28,897 nt of DNA from a virus. The stretch is taken from positions 1 to 28,897 of IMG/VR virus record IMGVR_UViG_3300030060_002610, one strand, 5' to 3'. This document shows, piece by piece, positions 13,106 through 20,430 of this stretch. The translations under genes were made by a program, and so were the position numbers. Within the stretch, counting starts at the first letter, position 1. The number at the start of each line of letters is the position of its first letter. The notes beneath the pieces were generated by a model. The model had not been told where the DNA came from, made no database searches, and was given only the letters and a program-made list of their open reading frames with translations.

Positions 13106-14367
13106 TTTGGTGTCTCGGCCATCATTTCATCGTAGGCTTTTCGAGCTACATCTGGGCTCGGGAACATTATCGTCCTGCCGTTAGGAAGAGAAACCATATT
13201 ACCAATCAGTTGAGGCGATATTTCTAATTGGTTAGCGCCTCTACCCGCGCCAATGCGGAACCCTCTAATTGTATCCTCTCTGTTTTTTCGTTTTTGATCT
13301 ACCTCGGCCTCTGTATCCCCCGGTTGTGGGAAATACTGCAAATTAGCACTGACAAATTCACTTTCGGAAATCGCCGCACCTGATTCACGGCGCAGTGTAG
13401 AGTTGATAAATGTTCTCTTAGCATTAGCATAAAGTCTGTACTGCGGGTCTAATACTGGGTTAGCCAGACGGCCTAGTATCTCATCCATCATAACTTGGTC
13501 GTATTCAGTACCCATGAAATCTAATGTCTGGCCATTTTCTTGTGGCATTAACAACTGCCTATGCGAATTTAAGGTTCTGCCATAGTATGTAGTTGATTGT
13601 GCTTGGCTGTCACTGAGTGGTTTGTTTTCGTTTTGCAATTGCAAGAAGTCTTGGAACGATCCCGTATATGAGCCACCGGCTTCAGATTTTGCAAACTCAA
13701 AATTACGTTGGTCGGCTGTTCTGCCACTATCAAGCTGTAGGAAATCAATGAAGGAGCCGTCATAGCCCCCTGCTTGCGCGGCTTCGTAATCTCTTTGCTT
13801 GGTTGTGCCTTGTAGCCCTTTTTGGTTGTCTGGTATTTTTATCTGTCCAGTTAAACTGCTTTTCTGCGCGAATGTACCAGCGGGCAAGCCTAACTGCTGA
13901 ATTTCATCGGGTGTCAAATCTGTAAATGTTTCTTGATTAGCCGATGAATAAAATTCAGTCAATGCTGTTTTCCATGCAGTAGGCGTAGTTAGCACTAGCT
14001 GTGCCAAGTCGTCTCGACCTTGCGCAGAAAGGAACTGCGCCGTTCTATTAGCCGATTGAGTATCAGCACGCAAGGCTTGCGCATTTTCAAGCTGGCGGCC
14101 ATAAGCATAAGACAGCCCTCGGTCTGGCTCTAGCCGCATAGAATTTAGCGCCATTACTAGCCGCGCGCGTCTTTCATCGTCGTCTAGGTAGTTATTGATG
14201 TTGCGCCCTATCCCGCCTAAGATGCCCGTCATTCTCTCGCCAAAACCCATCGGCGCAATATAATCCGGTGGCTTCTGGGTAGGGTCTACCATTATAGGTC
14301 GCCCATAATTGTCGGTTGTCATGCTTCGATTTATAACCGGCACTGACCTTGGCGCAGGCATCGCCAT
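13102..14367 (-). CDS. Putative internal virion protein with duplicated motif (421 residues)
   Basis: A disordered N-terminus with Pro-rich segments precedes a helical domain (about 42-145, GERMTGILGGIGRNINNYLD onward). Two copies of a ~20-residue motif follow: YEAAQAGGYDGSFIDFLQL (194-212) and FEFAKSEAGGSYTGSFQDFL (223-242). The C-terminal domain contains FINSTLRRESGAAISESEF and YFPQPGDTEAEVDQKRKNRE, blocks shared with many marine phage virion-type proteins that resemble DNA-ejection proteins. Start and stop are tightly packed against neighbours. The function is inferred from family context and place. Confidence 0.65.
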   Translation of the reverse strand: MAMPAPRSVPVINRSMTTDNYGRPIMVDPTQKPPDYIAPMGFGERMTGILGGIGRNINNYLDDDERRARLVMALNSMRLEPDRGLSYAYGRQLENAQALRADTQSANRTAQFLSAQGRDDLAQLVLTTPTAWKTALTEFYSSANQETFTDLTPDEIQQLGLPAGTFAQKSSLTGQIKIPDNQKGLQGTTKQRDYEAAQAGGYDGSFIDFLQLDSGRTADQRNFEFAKSEAGGSYTGSFQDFLQLQNENKPLSDSQAQSTTYYGRTLNSHRQLLMPQENGQTLDFMGTEYDQVMMDEILGRLANPVLDPQYRLYANAKRTFINSTLRRESGAAISESEFVSANLQYFPQPGDTEAEVDQKRKNREDTIRGFRIGAGRGANQLEISPQLIGNMVSLPNGRTIMFPSPDVARKAYDEMMAETPK

Positions 14368-14369
14368 AA

Positions 14370-14747
14370 CTATTTACCTCCGAACAGGTCAAACAAGCTG
14401 GTAACGGCCTCTCTGCCTTTCCTGCCAGTTTCCACAACACGATCCGGTACATTCATAATGCGGTCGCCTAAATTACCGATACGCCCAGACAAAGAGCTCA
14501 TAGCCTCGTTATATCTTTTTACATCTGACGGATTCATCGGGTCCATGCCAGACCTTTCCATGCGCACCATATCCTCGCGGCTCATGCCGCTGACGCCCAG
14601 CTGTGTAAGCAAATCTAACAGGCCCGAATTTTCTTGGCTCTGTACTGTGCTCTGTAATGGTCGGGCATTCGTTGACCGCACAGTATCGCCATACTCAAAT
14701 TGAGTCACTGGGTCTACGTCTATTAAGCTGTTGCGCATCCTTGTCAT
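14370..14747 (-). CDS. Hypothetical late protein (125 residues)
   Basis: A Met/Arg/Asp-rich, mostly helical protein: MTRMRNSLIDVDPVTQFEYG, then LLDLLTQLGVSGMSREDMVR, then MSSLSGRIGNLGDRIMNVPD, ending in VTSLFDLFGGK. It has no cysteine and no membrane span. It sits between two long internal-virion-type genes and overlaps the upstream one as ATGA, so it is probably a virion or assembly partner of those proteins. No family recognised. Confidence 0.7.
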   Translation of the reverse strand: MTRMRNSLIDVDPVTQFEYGDTVRSTNARPLQSTVQSQENSGLLDLLTQLGVSGMSREDMVRMERSGMDPMNPSDVKRYNEAMSSLSGRIGNLGDRIMNVPDRVVETGRKGREAVTSLFDLFGGK

Positions 14748-16900
14748 ATTATGCTCGCGCCCAGTGTCAGGTAATCAAAGAGCCCCGGCTGTCTGCTGGT
14801 TGTTTGCGTCTGTTGGCCTGTCTGTGAGCCTGCAAACGCGCCTAGCGCAATCTGCAATGCCTGCGCTGGCGAGCCTGTAAACTGCCCGTACTGGCCTCTT
14901 GCCGCGTCTATCAACGCCTGCTGTGCCGCCTGTTCTATAGCGCCCTGTTGTGCTACTTGCTGATTAATGGTGTTGGCGGTATTAAACGCTTGAGCGCCGA
15001 GATCGCCCATCTGACCAGACGCCGCAAGTCTAGTGTTTGCCGCCGCTTGAGCCGCACTTTGGTTAGCAAGAGCCGCTTGTAGATTTGCGCTCTGATTAGC
15101 CAAGCCAGCACGGTTAGTCGCGTCAGCGCCAAATTGAAGCGCCTGATTGCCAGCCGCCGCATTAGCGAGAGCCACCTGAGTGCCTCTATCAGCATTTGCC
15201 ATCGCCGCTCTATTGGCCGCATCAGCTGTAAACTGCATAGCACGATTCTGTGCCGCCGCATTCTGTAGAGCCGCAACATTACTTGCTTGCGCGCCAAACT
15301 GACTAGCTTGATTTTGCGCCGCCGCGTTTTGAAGAGCCGCCACGTTAGACGCCTGCGCTCCGAATTGGCTAGCCTGATTCTGGGCGAGTGCGTTCTGTAG
15401 TGCCGCTCGGTTAGCCGCCTGTGCTTCAAATTGCGCGGCCTGATTTTGCGCGGCTTGATTCGCCAAGTTAACTTGCGTACCAAGTTGTGCATTTTGTAGT
15501 GCCGCCCGTGTGCCTAATTGTGCATTTTGTAGTGCCGCCTGTGTTCCTAGCTGTGCGTTTTGCAACGCCGCTCGATTAGCCGCCGCCGCCGTAAACTGGT
15601 TTGCTTGGTTTTGCGATGCTTGGTTTAACGCCTGCGCTTGTTGCCCTAATGTGGCGGTGGTAGTGTCTGCCTGCAATCCTGCTCTTTGATTCGCTAGGTT
15701 CGCCTGCATACGACTAGCTATGTCAGTGGTCGCCGCTTGTTGTGCCTGCTGGAAACCTTGCTGGCGTAATGCGGCTGATGACTGTGCTAATCGCTCTGCT
15801 ACGCCTCTGCCAAACTCTGATTCTGCGATTGCTTGACGCGACCCGCCGAATGCACCCGCCGCCTCTGCTTCTGCACCTATGCGGTCTAGCCCTATCTGTG
15901 CGCCACGTAAAATGTCGGCTTCGTTTGCTCGCACAACTTGGTCTATGTATGGGTTGAGATACTGGTTAATGTTTGTTGTGGCTAACTGTCCTGCGGATAC
16001 CCGATCCTCCGCTAACGGGCCTACACCAGCGATATTCTGCCCTGTGTAGCCCTGTGATGCGGCGCGCTCTGCCGCCGCTCTTTCTGCCGCCGCTCTTTCT
16101 GCCGCCGCGTCTTGTGCGGTGTAACCTTGGCTTGTTGCCCGCTCTATATCAAAACCCTGACTGCCAGCGCGCTCTATATCGTACCCTTGGGAATCTGCTG
16201 TGGCCGCGTTATAGCCTTGGCTTAGCGCCGCTTGTGCCATTGCCCTTTCTGGCGAGTAGCCCGAGCCAACTGCTGTGGTAGCCGACACATCTCGCGGTCT
16301 AAAGCCCATTGCTTGAGCGGTCCCTAGTGCAGATGTTTGTAATGCTTGCGCAGACCCCTGCGGCAACGAGGTTACGTTCCGAATATCTCGTACTGCCCTC
16401 ACCGGCCCTGCATACGGTGACTTCCCTGCGCCCTCAGAATTTGCGGGTTGCGTTGTTGGCTCTGCGCCTGTTACCGGCGTTGCATCCCCAATCATCTCTC
16501 CCTCAGTTATCCCTTGCATGACGGCAGGGCTGGCGACTGATTGTGTAGTGTTCAATAGATTATTAAATAAGTTACCCGCTCCACCGGTTGCGGGGCCAGC
16601 AATGCCAGAGTCTGGGTCAAATGCGCCTGTACCTATATTCAACAAACTATTCAAAGTAGAGCCAGACGCATTTGGGGTAAACATCCCGTTGGGATTTATG
16701 CCGCCGCCGCCTGCCGCTACCACATCGGTATAGGACTGCCCAGTGCCAGCATTTAGCGCCGTGTTGAAAACATTACTGCCGAGGTTGCCTAGTGCACCGA
16801 CACCGGTAACAGGTGTTGCTCCGCTAGTTAGCGCATTGGGGTCAGGCATTACAGGGTTGCCGCCGCCCTTACCTCCAGTTTGTGCACCACCACTTGCCAT
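14744..16900 (-). CDS. Ala/Gln/Asn-rich repeat protein, putative internal virion protein
   Basis: The 718-residue protein has several zones: a Gly/Asn-rich N-terminus (1-160), decapeptide SQGY repeats (227-291), and a more conserved block (about 300-400, YLNPYIDQVVRANEADIL, GAFGGSRQAIAESEFGRGVA). Seventeen uninterrupted 11-residue repeats follow (433-619), then a C-terminal domain ending PGLFDYLTLGASII. The conserved block is shared by a family of marine phage virion proteins. The long repeat predicts an extended helix or a right-handed coiled coil. There is no catalytic motif. A structural or ejection role, or a tape-measure-like one, is inferred from size, composition and neighbours. Confidence 0.75.
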   Translation of the reverse strand: MASGGAQTGGKGGGNPVMPDPNALTSGATPVTGVGALGNLGSNVFNTALNAGTGQSYTDVVAAGGGGINPNGMFTPNASGSTLNSLLNIGTGAFDPDSGIAGPATGGAGNLFNNLLNTTQSVASPAVMQGITEGEMIGDATPVTGAEPTTQPANSEGAGKSPYAGPVRAVRDIRNVTSLPQGSAQALQTSALGTAQAMGFRPRDVSATTAVGSGYSPERAMAQAALSQGYNAATADSQGYDIERAGSQGFDIERATSQGYTAQDAAAERAAAERAAAERAASQGYTGQNIAGVGPLAEDRVSAGQLATTNINQYLNPYIDQVVRANEADILRGAQIGLDRIGAEAEAAGAFGGSRQAIAESEFGRGVAERLAQSSAALRQQGFQQAQQAATTDIASRMQANLANQRAGLQADTTTATLGQQAQALNQASQNQANQFTAAAANRAALQNAQLGTQAALQNAQLGTRAALQNAQLGTQVNLANQAAQNQAAQFEAQAANRAALQNALAQNQASQFGAQASNVAALQNAAAQNQASQFGAQASNVAALQNAAAQNRAMQFTADAANRAAMANADRGTQVALANAAAGNQALQFGADATNRAGLANQSANLQAALANQSAAQAAANTRLAASGQMGDLGAQAFNTANTINQQVAQQGAIEQAAQQALIDAARGQYGQFTGSPAQALQIALGAFAGSQTGQQTQTTSRQPGLFDYLTLGASII
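15044..15604 (-). repeat. 17 tandem hendecad-coding units
   Basis: Residues 433-619 of the 718-residue protein read as 17 units of exactly 11 residues without an insertion or gap. Units include AALQNAQLGTQ, AALQNAQLGTR, ASQFGAQASNV and AALQNAAAQNQ. Some pairs form a 22-residue super-unit repeated almost identically (513-556). The codons differ between copies, so the protein period is better kept than the DNA period. Confidence 0.92.
16028..16222 (-). repeat. Decapeptide SQGY repeats and AERA triplet
   Basis: Residues 227-291 of the 718-residue protein contain SQGYNAATAD, SQGYDIERAG, SQGFDIERAT and SQGYTAQDAA. An AERA-AAERA-AAERAA insert comes next, then SQGYTGQNIA. This repeat is separate from the 11-residue one downstream. 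Confidence 0.9.
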
Positions 16901-16910
16901 TGCTTGCTCC

Positions 16911-17378
16911 TTAGAACCTTATATTGCCGACATTGAAATTGCCGCTAGAGTAGTATTCAGCTAATTCCTCTGGCGTCATTTCAGAAATAGGCTTATCACC
17001 TAAGCCGCCGGTTCCAACAGGGTCTATGAACCTATCCATGATTGCTTTGTATTGGTTTGGCCTTCTGGCCTCTAGCTCTGCTAATGCCTGATCGTACAGA
17101 CCGCCTGATGTGTAGCCTCTGATCCCGTCTACCTCTACCGCTTCTGGCATTGAGAAACTGCCTGCGCCCTGCATCCCAAATGCACTAGCCATGTCGTTTA
17201 CATTTTGCCTAGCCGCTACTTGCGCGTCATTGAATGCCGCCACATCTGGCCCGTAATATGGCGTGTAGCCAATTTTTGATACCTTGCGACCCTCGGCTAA
17301 ATTTAGTTTGGCTTCTCTTTCCATCCATTCTGGAATTTCCACCTTAGTTGTTGAGCTACCGCCCTTTCCACCTGACAT
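16911..17378 (-). CDS. Conserved late protein (155 residues)
   Basis: It begins MSGGKGGSSTTKVEIPEWME, followed by AKLNLAEGRKVSKIGYTPYY and GPDVAAFNDAQVAARQNVND. This block is conserved in many phage proteins encoded next to Gln/Ala-rich virion proteins. The middle is Met/Gly-rich and the end carries LEARRPNQYKAIMDRFID. In other phages the same block sometimes heads a longer protein, so here it and the next gene may be a split version. A virion-associated role is inferred; no enzyme motif is seen. Confidence 0.72.
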   Translation of the reverse strand: MSGGKGGSSTTKVEIPEWMEREAKLNLAEGRKVSKIGYTPYYGPDVAAFNDAQVAARQNVNDMASAFGMQGAGSFSMPEAVEVDGIRGYTSGGLYDQALAELEARRPNQYKAIMDRFIDPVGTGGLGDKPISEMTPEELAEYYSSGNFNVGNIRF

Positions 17379-17379
17379 A

Positions 17380-17769
17380 TCAGATCTCTTTGCTTAACGT
17401 AGTTAAAGTAGGTTCCCAATCAAACGACTCTAGCGCACGCACCCACCCTTTGCGCCCCGACAACGTCAATGCAGTGCACCCTTGCGATTTGGCCCACGCT
17501 ATAACGTCATCGTGCATATCAGTGAGTGTTTGCAATCTTCCCCCAGCTAAAAAAATATGCAAAACTTTCTTTTTCGGGTACTGCAATAATTCTGTTACGA
17601 GGCAACCATCTTCCGCAGGCCATAATTGCATTGCCCCTTCCAATATACCATACGCAACGTGCTCATAATCATGCGTACCGCCGCCATACGCAAGTGCGGC
17701 CTCTATCCATTCGCGGCAACGCGCAATCTGCACACCTACCCGATCCTGCTCTGATGTAGCCATGTTCAT
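17380..17769 (-). CDS. GNAT-like phage protein (129 residues)
   Basis: Conserved features are CREWIEAALAYGGGTHDYEH, then GAMQLWPAEDGCLVTELLQY, KKKVLHIFLAGGRL and a final SQGCTALTLSGRKGWVRALE. Proteins with these blocks are frequent in T7-like and marine podoviruses in the tail gene region and are often labelled GNAT acetyltransferase-like. The order, a strand with TELLQYP then VLHIFLAGG then a helix and GRKGW, fits a reduced GNAT fold. Whether it still binds acetyl-CoA cannot be told. Start overlaps the upstream stop as ATGA. Confidence 0.75.
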   Translation of the reverse strand: MNMATSEQDRVGVQIARCREWIEAALAYGGGTHDYEHVAYGILEGAMQLWPAEDGCLVTELLQYPKKKVLHIFLAGGRLQTLTDMHDDVIAWAKSQGCTALTLSGRKGWVRALESFDWEPTLTTLSKEI

Positions 17770-18425
17770 GCGTGGAGCCTAGTCACGCTGAGCGTGCTGG
17801 CAGGGCTGGCTGGCGCAAAGCTAGTTGCGGTATTCGCGTTCAATGTGCCATTAGTACTGCTTACTGCAAATTTCATTTCTAGATATTGGTTAGCCGTCAT
17901 GGTTAACAGATATGTGCGGGACACGACTACCGTAGAGCCGTTGCTATGCAACACCGTGGTGATTCTACTGTTTGCTTCGTTTGTTCCGTTAATCGCAGGC
18001 CATAAGTAAAACGTCACATCACTAGCAGACGCGTTTTTTAGTTCTGCTGTGAAACTGACTAAATAATCACCGTTTTCCGTAACCACTATACGTTCTGGGT
18101 TAGAGCTATCGCGGTCTACATTGTAATTGCCTGCAGGCGCGTCATAGGTAATGGAGTAGGCCGTATCTGCGGATGCGGCTGTTTGGCTGGTGGCTCGAAT
18201 AAAATGACCGTGTCCACCTTCAACAACAATTTGCCTAAACACGTTAGCATCGGAAATGACAGGATAACCGTTTGCGCTATCCCACAGCATTAACCCATCT
18301 TGCGTAGCTGATTCCGTACCAGTTTTATGCGCTAACAGACTTCTTATTGTTCCTAAATACTGGCTGAGTCTGCGCGCCCATGTTTGCCACGCATCGCCCT
18401 GCGGGTAGGGGATATATTCACTCAT
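17766..18425 (-). CDS. Putative tail protein with C1q/TNF-like jelly-roll domain
   Basis: The N-terminal part of this 219-residue protein is MSEYIPYPQGDAWQTWARRL, with a Trp-rich segment, then LMLWDSANGYPVISDANVFR. The C-terminal ~140 residues are rich in Thr/Ser/Asn and alternate beta-strand patterns (DTAYSITYDAPAGNY, ENGDYLVSFTAELKN, SDVTFYLWPAING, NQYLEMKFAVSSTNG). That is the strand order of C1q/TNF-like jelly rolls used in receptor-binding or surface proteins. It lies just after the hub-like gene with an ATGA overlap. The fold is inferred from pattern, not from an alignment. Confidence 0.65.
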   Translation of the reverse strand: MSEYIPYPQGDAWQTWARRLSQYLGTIRSLLAHKTGTESATQDGLMLWDSANGYPVISDANVFRQIVVEGGHGHFIRATSQTAASADTAYSITYDAPAGNYNVDRDSSNPERIVVTENGDYLVSFTAELKNASASDVTFYLWPAINGTNEANSRITTVLHSNGSTVVVSRTYLLTMTANQYLEMKFAVSSTNGTLNANTATSFAPASPASTLSVTRLHA

Positions 18426-19903
18426 CTGCCGCCGCCGCCTACAACGTCTATCCTGTTAATGCCTACACGCCAATCTGCGAGCCGCTGGCCCTCTACCCTT
18501 AGCCTGACTTGCCTGCCAGTAAATCGCACTGAAGTAGGCGCTGAGAGGCTATACGGGCCATGCTCAGTTTCTGCGCCATTAGGGTAAAACCGCGTTTTAA
18601 ATTTAGCTTGGACGTCTCCTTGGGTTTTTTCGTCTGGTATCAAATCAACTACCGACATCACTTGATCGCCAGCAGTAAGCATGATTGGCCCTGACTCTGC
18701 AAACGGAGTAGCCGAGCCATAATCAAACCCTAGCTCATGCTCATAAATATGGTAATTCGCTCCATCTGCCCATAACGGCTGGCGAAATGTGCCGTGATCT
18801 ACTGCGGCGGTGCGCGAAAGCTCACCTATGGCCCATGTGTTTTCAGCGTAATTCCAAGAAACGTATCTATCGTTTTCTGTAGAAGCGCCGCTTGGGTAGA
18901 ACCACCACACCTCGCTGAATCTAGCGTTTGTGGTAGCGCAAATTTTTGTTTGCTGAGATTGGTTTATGTCGCTGAAAACATAGTCCGATACGTCACACGG
19001 CACTTTCTGCACACCGCCACCGGAGTAGTTATAAAATGCTTTTCTGCCCATCCAGACAGCGCCGAGATCGGTGACCGCCGCCGCTTTTCGAGACACGATG
19101 CCACAGGCCGTACCTATGCGCTCTCTGCTGTAAACGTAGGGCGGGCCAAGATAGCTCATTGCGTGCGCGTCGGTTGTAGTCAGTATCAGGGTTTGACCGC
19201 GCACGTTCATGCCGCACATAATCTCGCCGCTGGTCTGTAGGTCTAGGTCGCCCGCTTCGTTTGTTGCGGAAGGCGTCCACTGTGTGTTGTTTTCTTTATC
19301 GCACCATTGAACCCTGCGCGGATTGCCTGCCGCGCCCAGCGCAAATAAAAATCTTTCCTCGGTTACGACCAGCCCGACATTGTTAGTCGGCGCATTAGAT
19401 ATCACAGCGGCTGGCGTTGAGTTATTTAATGTCCATTCGTACAGCTTTCCGTCATCGGCGCTACACGCCACTAGATTTTCGCCGAACGTATCTAGCGCCC
19501 ACGATGTGGCTTCTAAAATGGTCGCATTATCTGGCCGCGCTGTGCCGTAATAACCGGCGTTATATGACCCTGCGCCGTAACCAGTAAATGCAGACGCGTC
19601 GACTCTGCCCGTAGTAAAACCGGCAGGCGTTATATCAGCCTGTACGCCTGACTGCGAATATGCATACAACTTTTCATGTGTGCCAGCAACGAATCTTCTG
19701 GCGTTGCTGTTGTCAACCCAAGCGATAAGTGCGCGTATTTTGCTTGCCGCCGCCGTTTGAGATTTCTGTTCCCAGCCGCCGACAGGCCGCAACGTGCCTT
19801 CTGTCCATCTAACTAGGCTTGCATCCCGCCAACGGTTTTGACTTTGTAGGTCAGTGCCGTTCCGGTAAACGCCCGCCTGTATCTCTAACGGTACAAGCGC
19901 CAT
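18422..19903 (-). CDS. Beta-rich tail-hub/stabilisation protein, P22 gp10-like
   Basis: This 493-residue protein begins MALVPLEIQAGVYRNGTDLQ and has RWRDASLVRWTEGTLRPVGG, the classic start of the P22 gp10-like (DNA stabilisation or tail-hub) family. A series of short beta blades follows (ARRFVAGTHEKLYAYS, TFGENLVACSADDGKLYEWT, GLVVTEERFLFALGAAGNPR, RRVQWCDKENNTQWTPSATN). Later blocks, AVWMGRKAFYNYSGGGVQKV and RYVSWNYAENTWAIGE, continue the propeller pattern. Gp10-type proteins seal the packaged DNA below the adaptor. The match favours a podovirus. Confidence 0.82.
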   Translation of the reverse strand: MALVPLEIQAGVYRNGTDLQSQNRWRDASLVRWTEGTLRPVGGWEQKSQTAAASKIRALIAWVDNSNARRFVAGTHEKLYAYSQSGVQADITPAGFTTGRVDASAFTGYGAGSYNAGYYGTARPDNATILEATSWALDTFGENLVACSADDGKLYEWTLNNSTPAAVISNAPTNNVGLVVTEERFLFALGAAGNPRRVQWCDKENNTQWTPSATNEAGDLDLQTSGEIMCGMNVRGQTLILTTTDAHAMSYLGPPYVYSRERIGTACGIVSRKAAAVTDLGAVWMGRKAFYNYSGGGVQKVPCDVSDYVFSDINQSQQTKICATTNARFSEVWWFYPSGASTENDRYVSWNYAENTWAIGELSRTAAVDHGTFRQPLWADGANYHIYEHELGFDYGSATPFAESGPIMLTAGDQVMSVVDLIPDEKTQGDVQAKFKTRFYPNGAETEHGPYSLSAPTSVRFTGRQVRLRVEGQRLADWRVGINRIDVVGGGGR

Positions 19904-19909
19904 GCTGTT

Positions 19910-20419
19910 CTACGGCTTTTCTGGCCATGTGATGCTGTTTGGAAAACCGGACTGCGCTGGCACATCGCGCAATGCCTGCCTATACGTTTTCATTGCATCT
20001 GACATAGTTACATCAGACAACGCATAGTAGTCTGTTTCTTTTAATAAAGTGTTCCGTACATCTCGTTCAGCCGCTTCTCTAGTAGCCCTATCTGCGGCTA
20101 CCTTGGCATCTTTCTGGGCCTGTACAGTTACAGTAGTTTCTACACCTTCTTCATCGGTTACTGTGTACTCTTGGAACATATCTCTTTCAACCCAAGCCTC
20201 TACCCAATTTCCGTTAGAGTCTTGCACAACTCCATTTCTACCAAATACCTTGAAGTCACCACTTGGAGTAGGTTGAGGTGAAGCAAGCACAGGGTCAACA
20301 CCCAATGCGTCATACACGCTTTCTGTCCATACTTTAGGTAGAGACATATTCTTATTATCTAAACGGATTTGGCCTTGAGATTTAACCTCACCCGTTGCTC
20401 GTACTCTGTATTCGCTCAT
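19910..20419 (-). CDS. Tail fibre assembly chaperone (Phage_tail_APC type)
   Basis: The C-terminal region of this 169-residue protein shows RNTLLKETDYYALSDVTMSD, then AMKTYRQALRDVPAQSGFP, then NSITWPEKP, the hallmark of phage tail assembly chaperones. The N-terminal part (1-60) may contact the fibre. The gene directly follows the large fibre gene, as chaperones usually do, and shares that gene's lower GC content. It probably assists folding or trimerisation of that fibre and may have moved together with it. Confidence 0.87.
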   Translation of the reverse strand: MSEYRVRATGEVKSQGQIRLDNKNMSLPKVWTESVYDALGVDPVLASPQPTPSGDFKVFGRNGVVQDSNGNWVEAWVERDMFQEYTVTDEEGVETTVTVQAQKDAKVAADRATREAAERDVRNTLLKETDYYALSDVTMSDAMKTYRQALRDVPAQSGFPNSITWPEKP

Positions 20420-20430
20420 AGTTGATAATC

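Noticed and set aside
15044-16222. CRISPR array or DNA-level tandem repeat
   Set aside because: The periodicity is of protein units within an intact reading frame; repeats are contiguous, vary in codons and have no spacers.
18794-19240. Plus-strand gene opposite the hub gene (148 residues)
   Set aside because: It is a shadow of a well-supported minus-strand gene, with no ribosome site and an unlikely composition. The same holds for other plus-strand frames between 7.4 and 28.5 kb.
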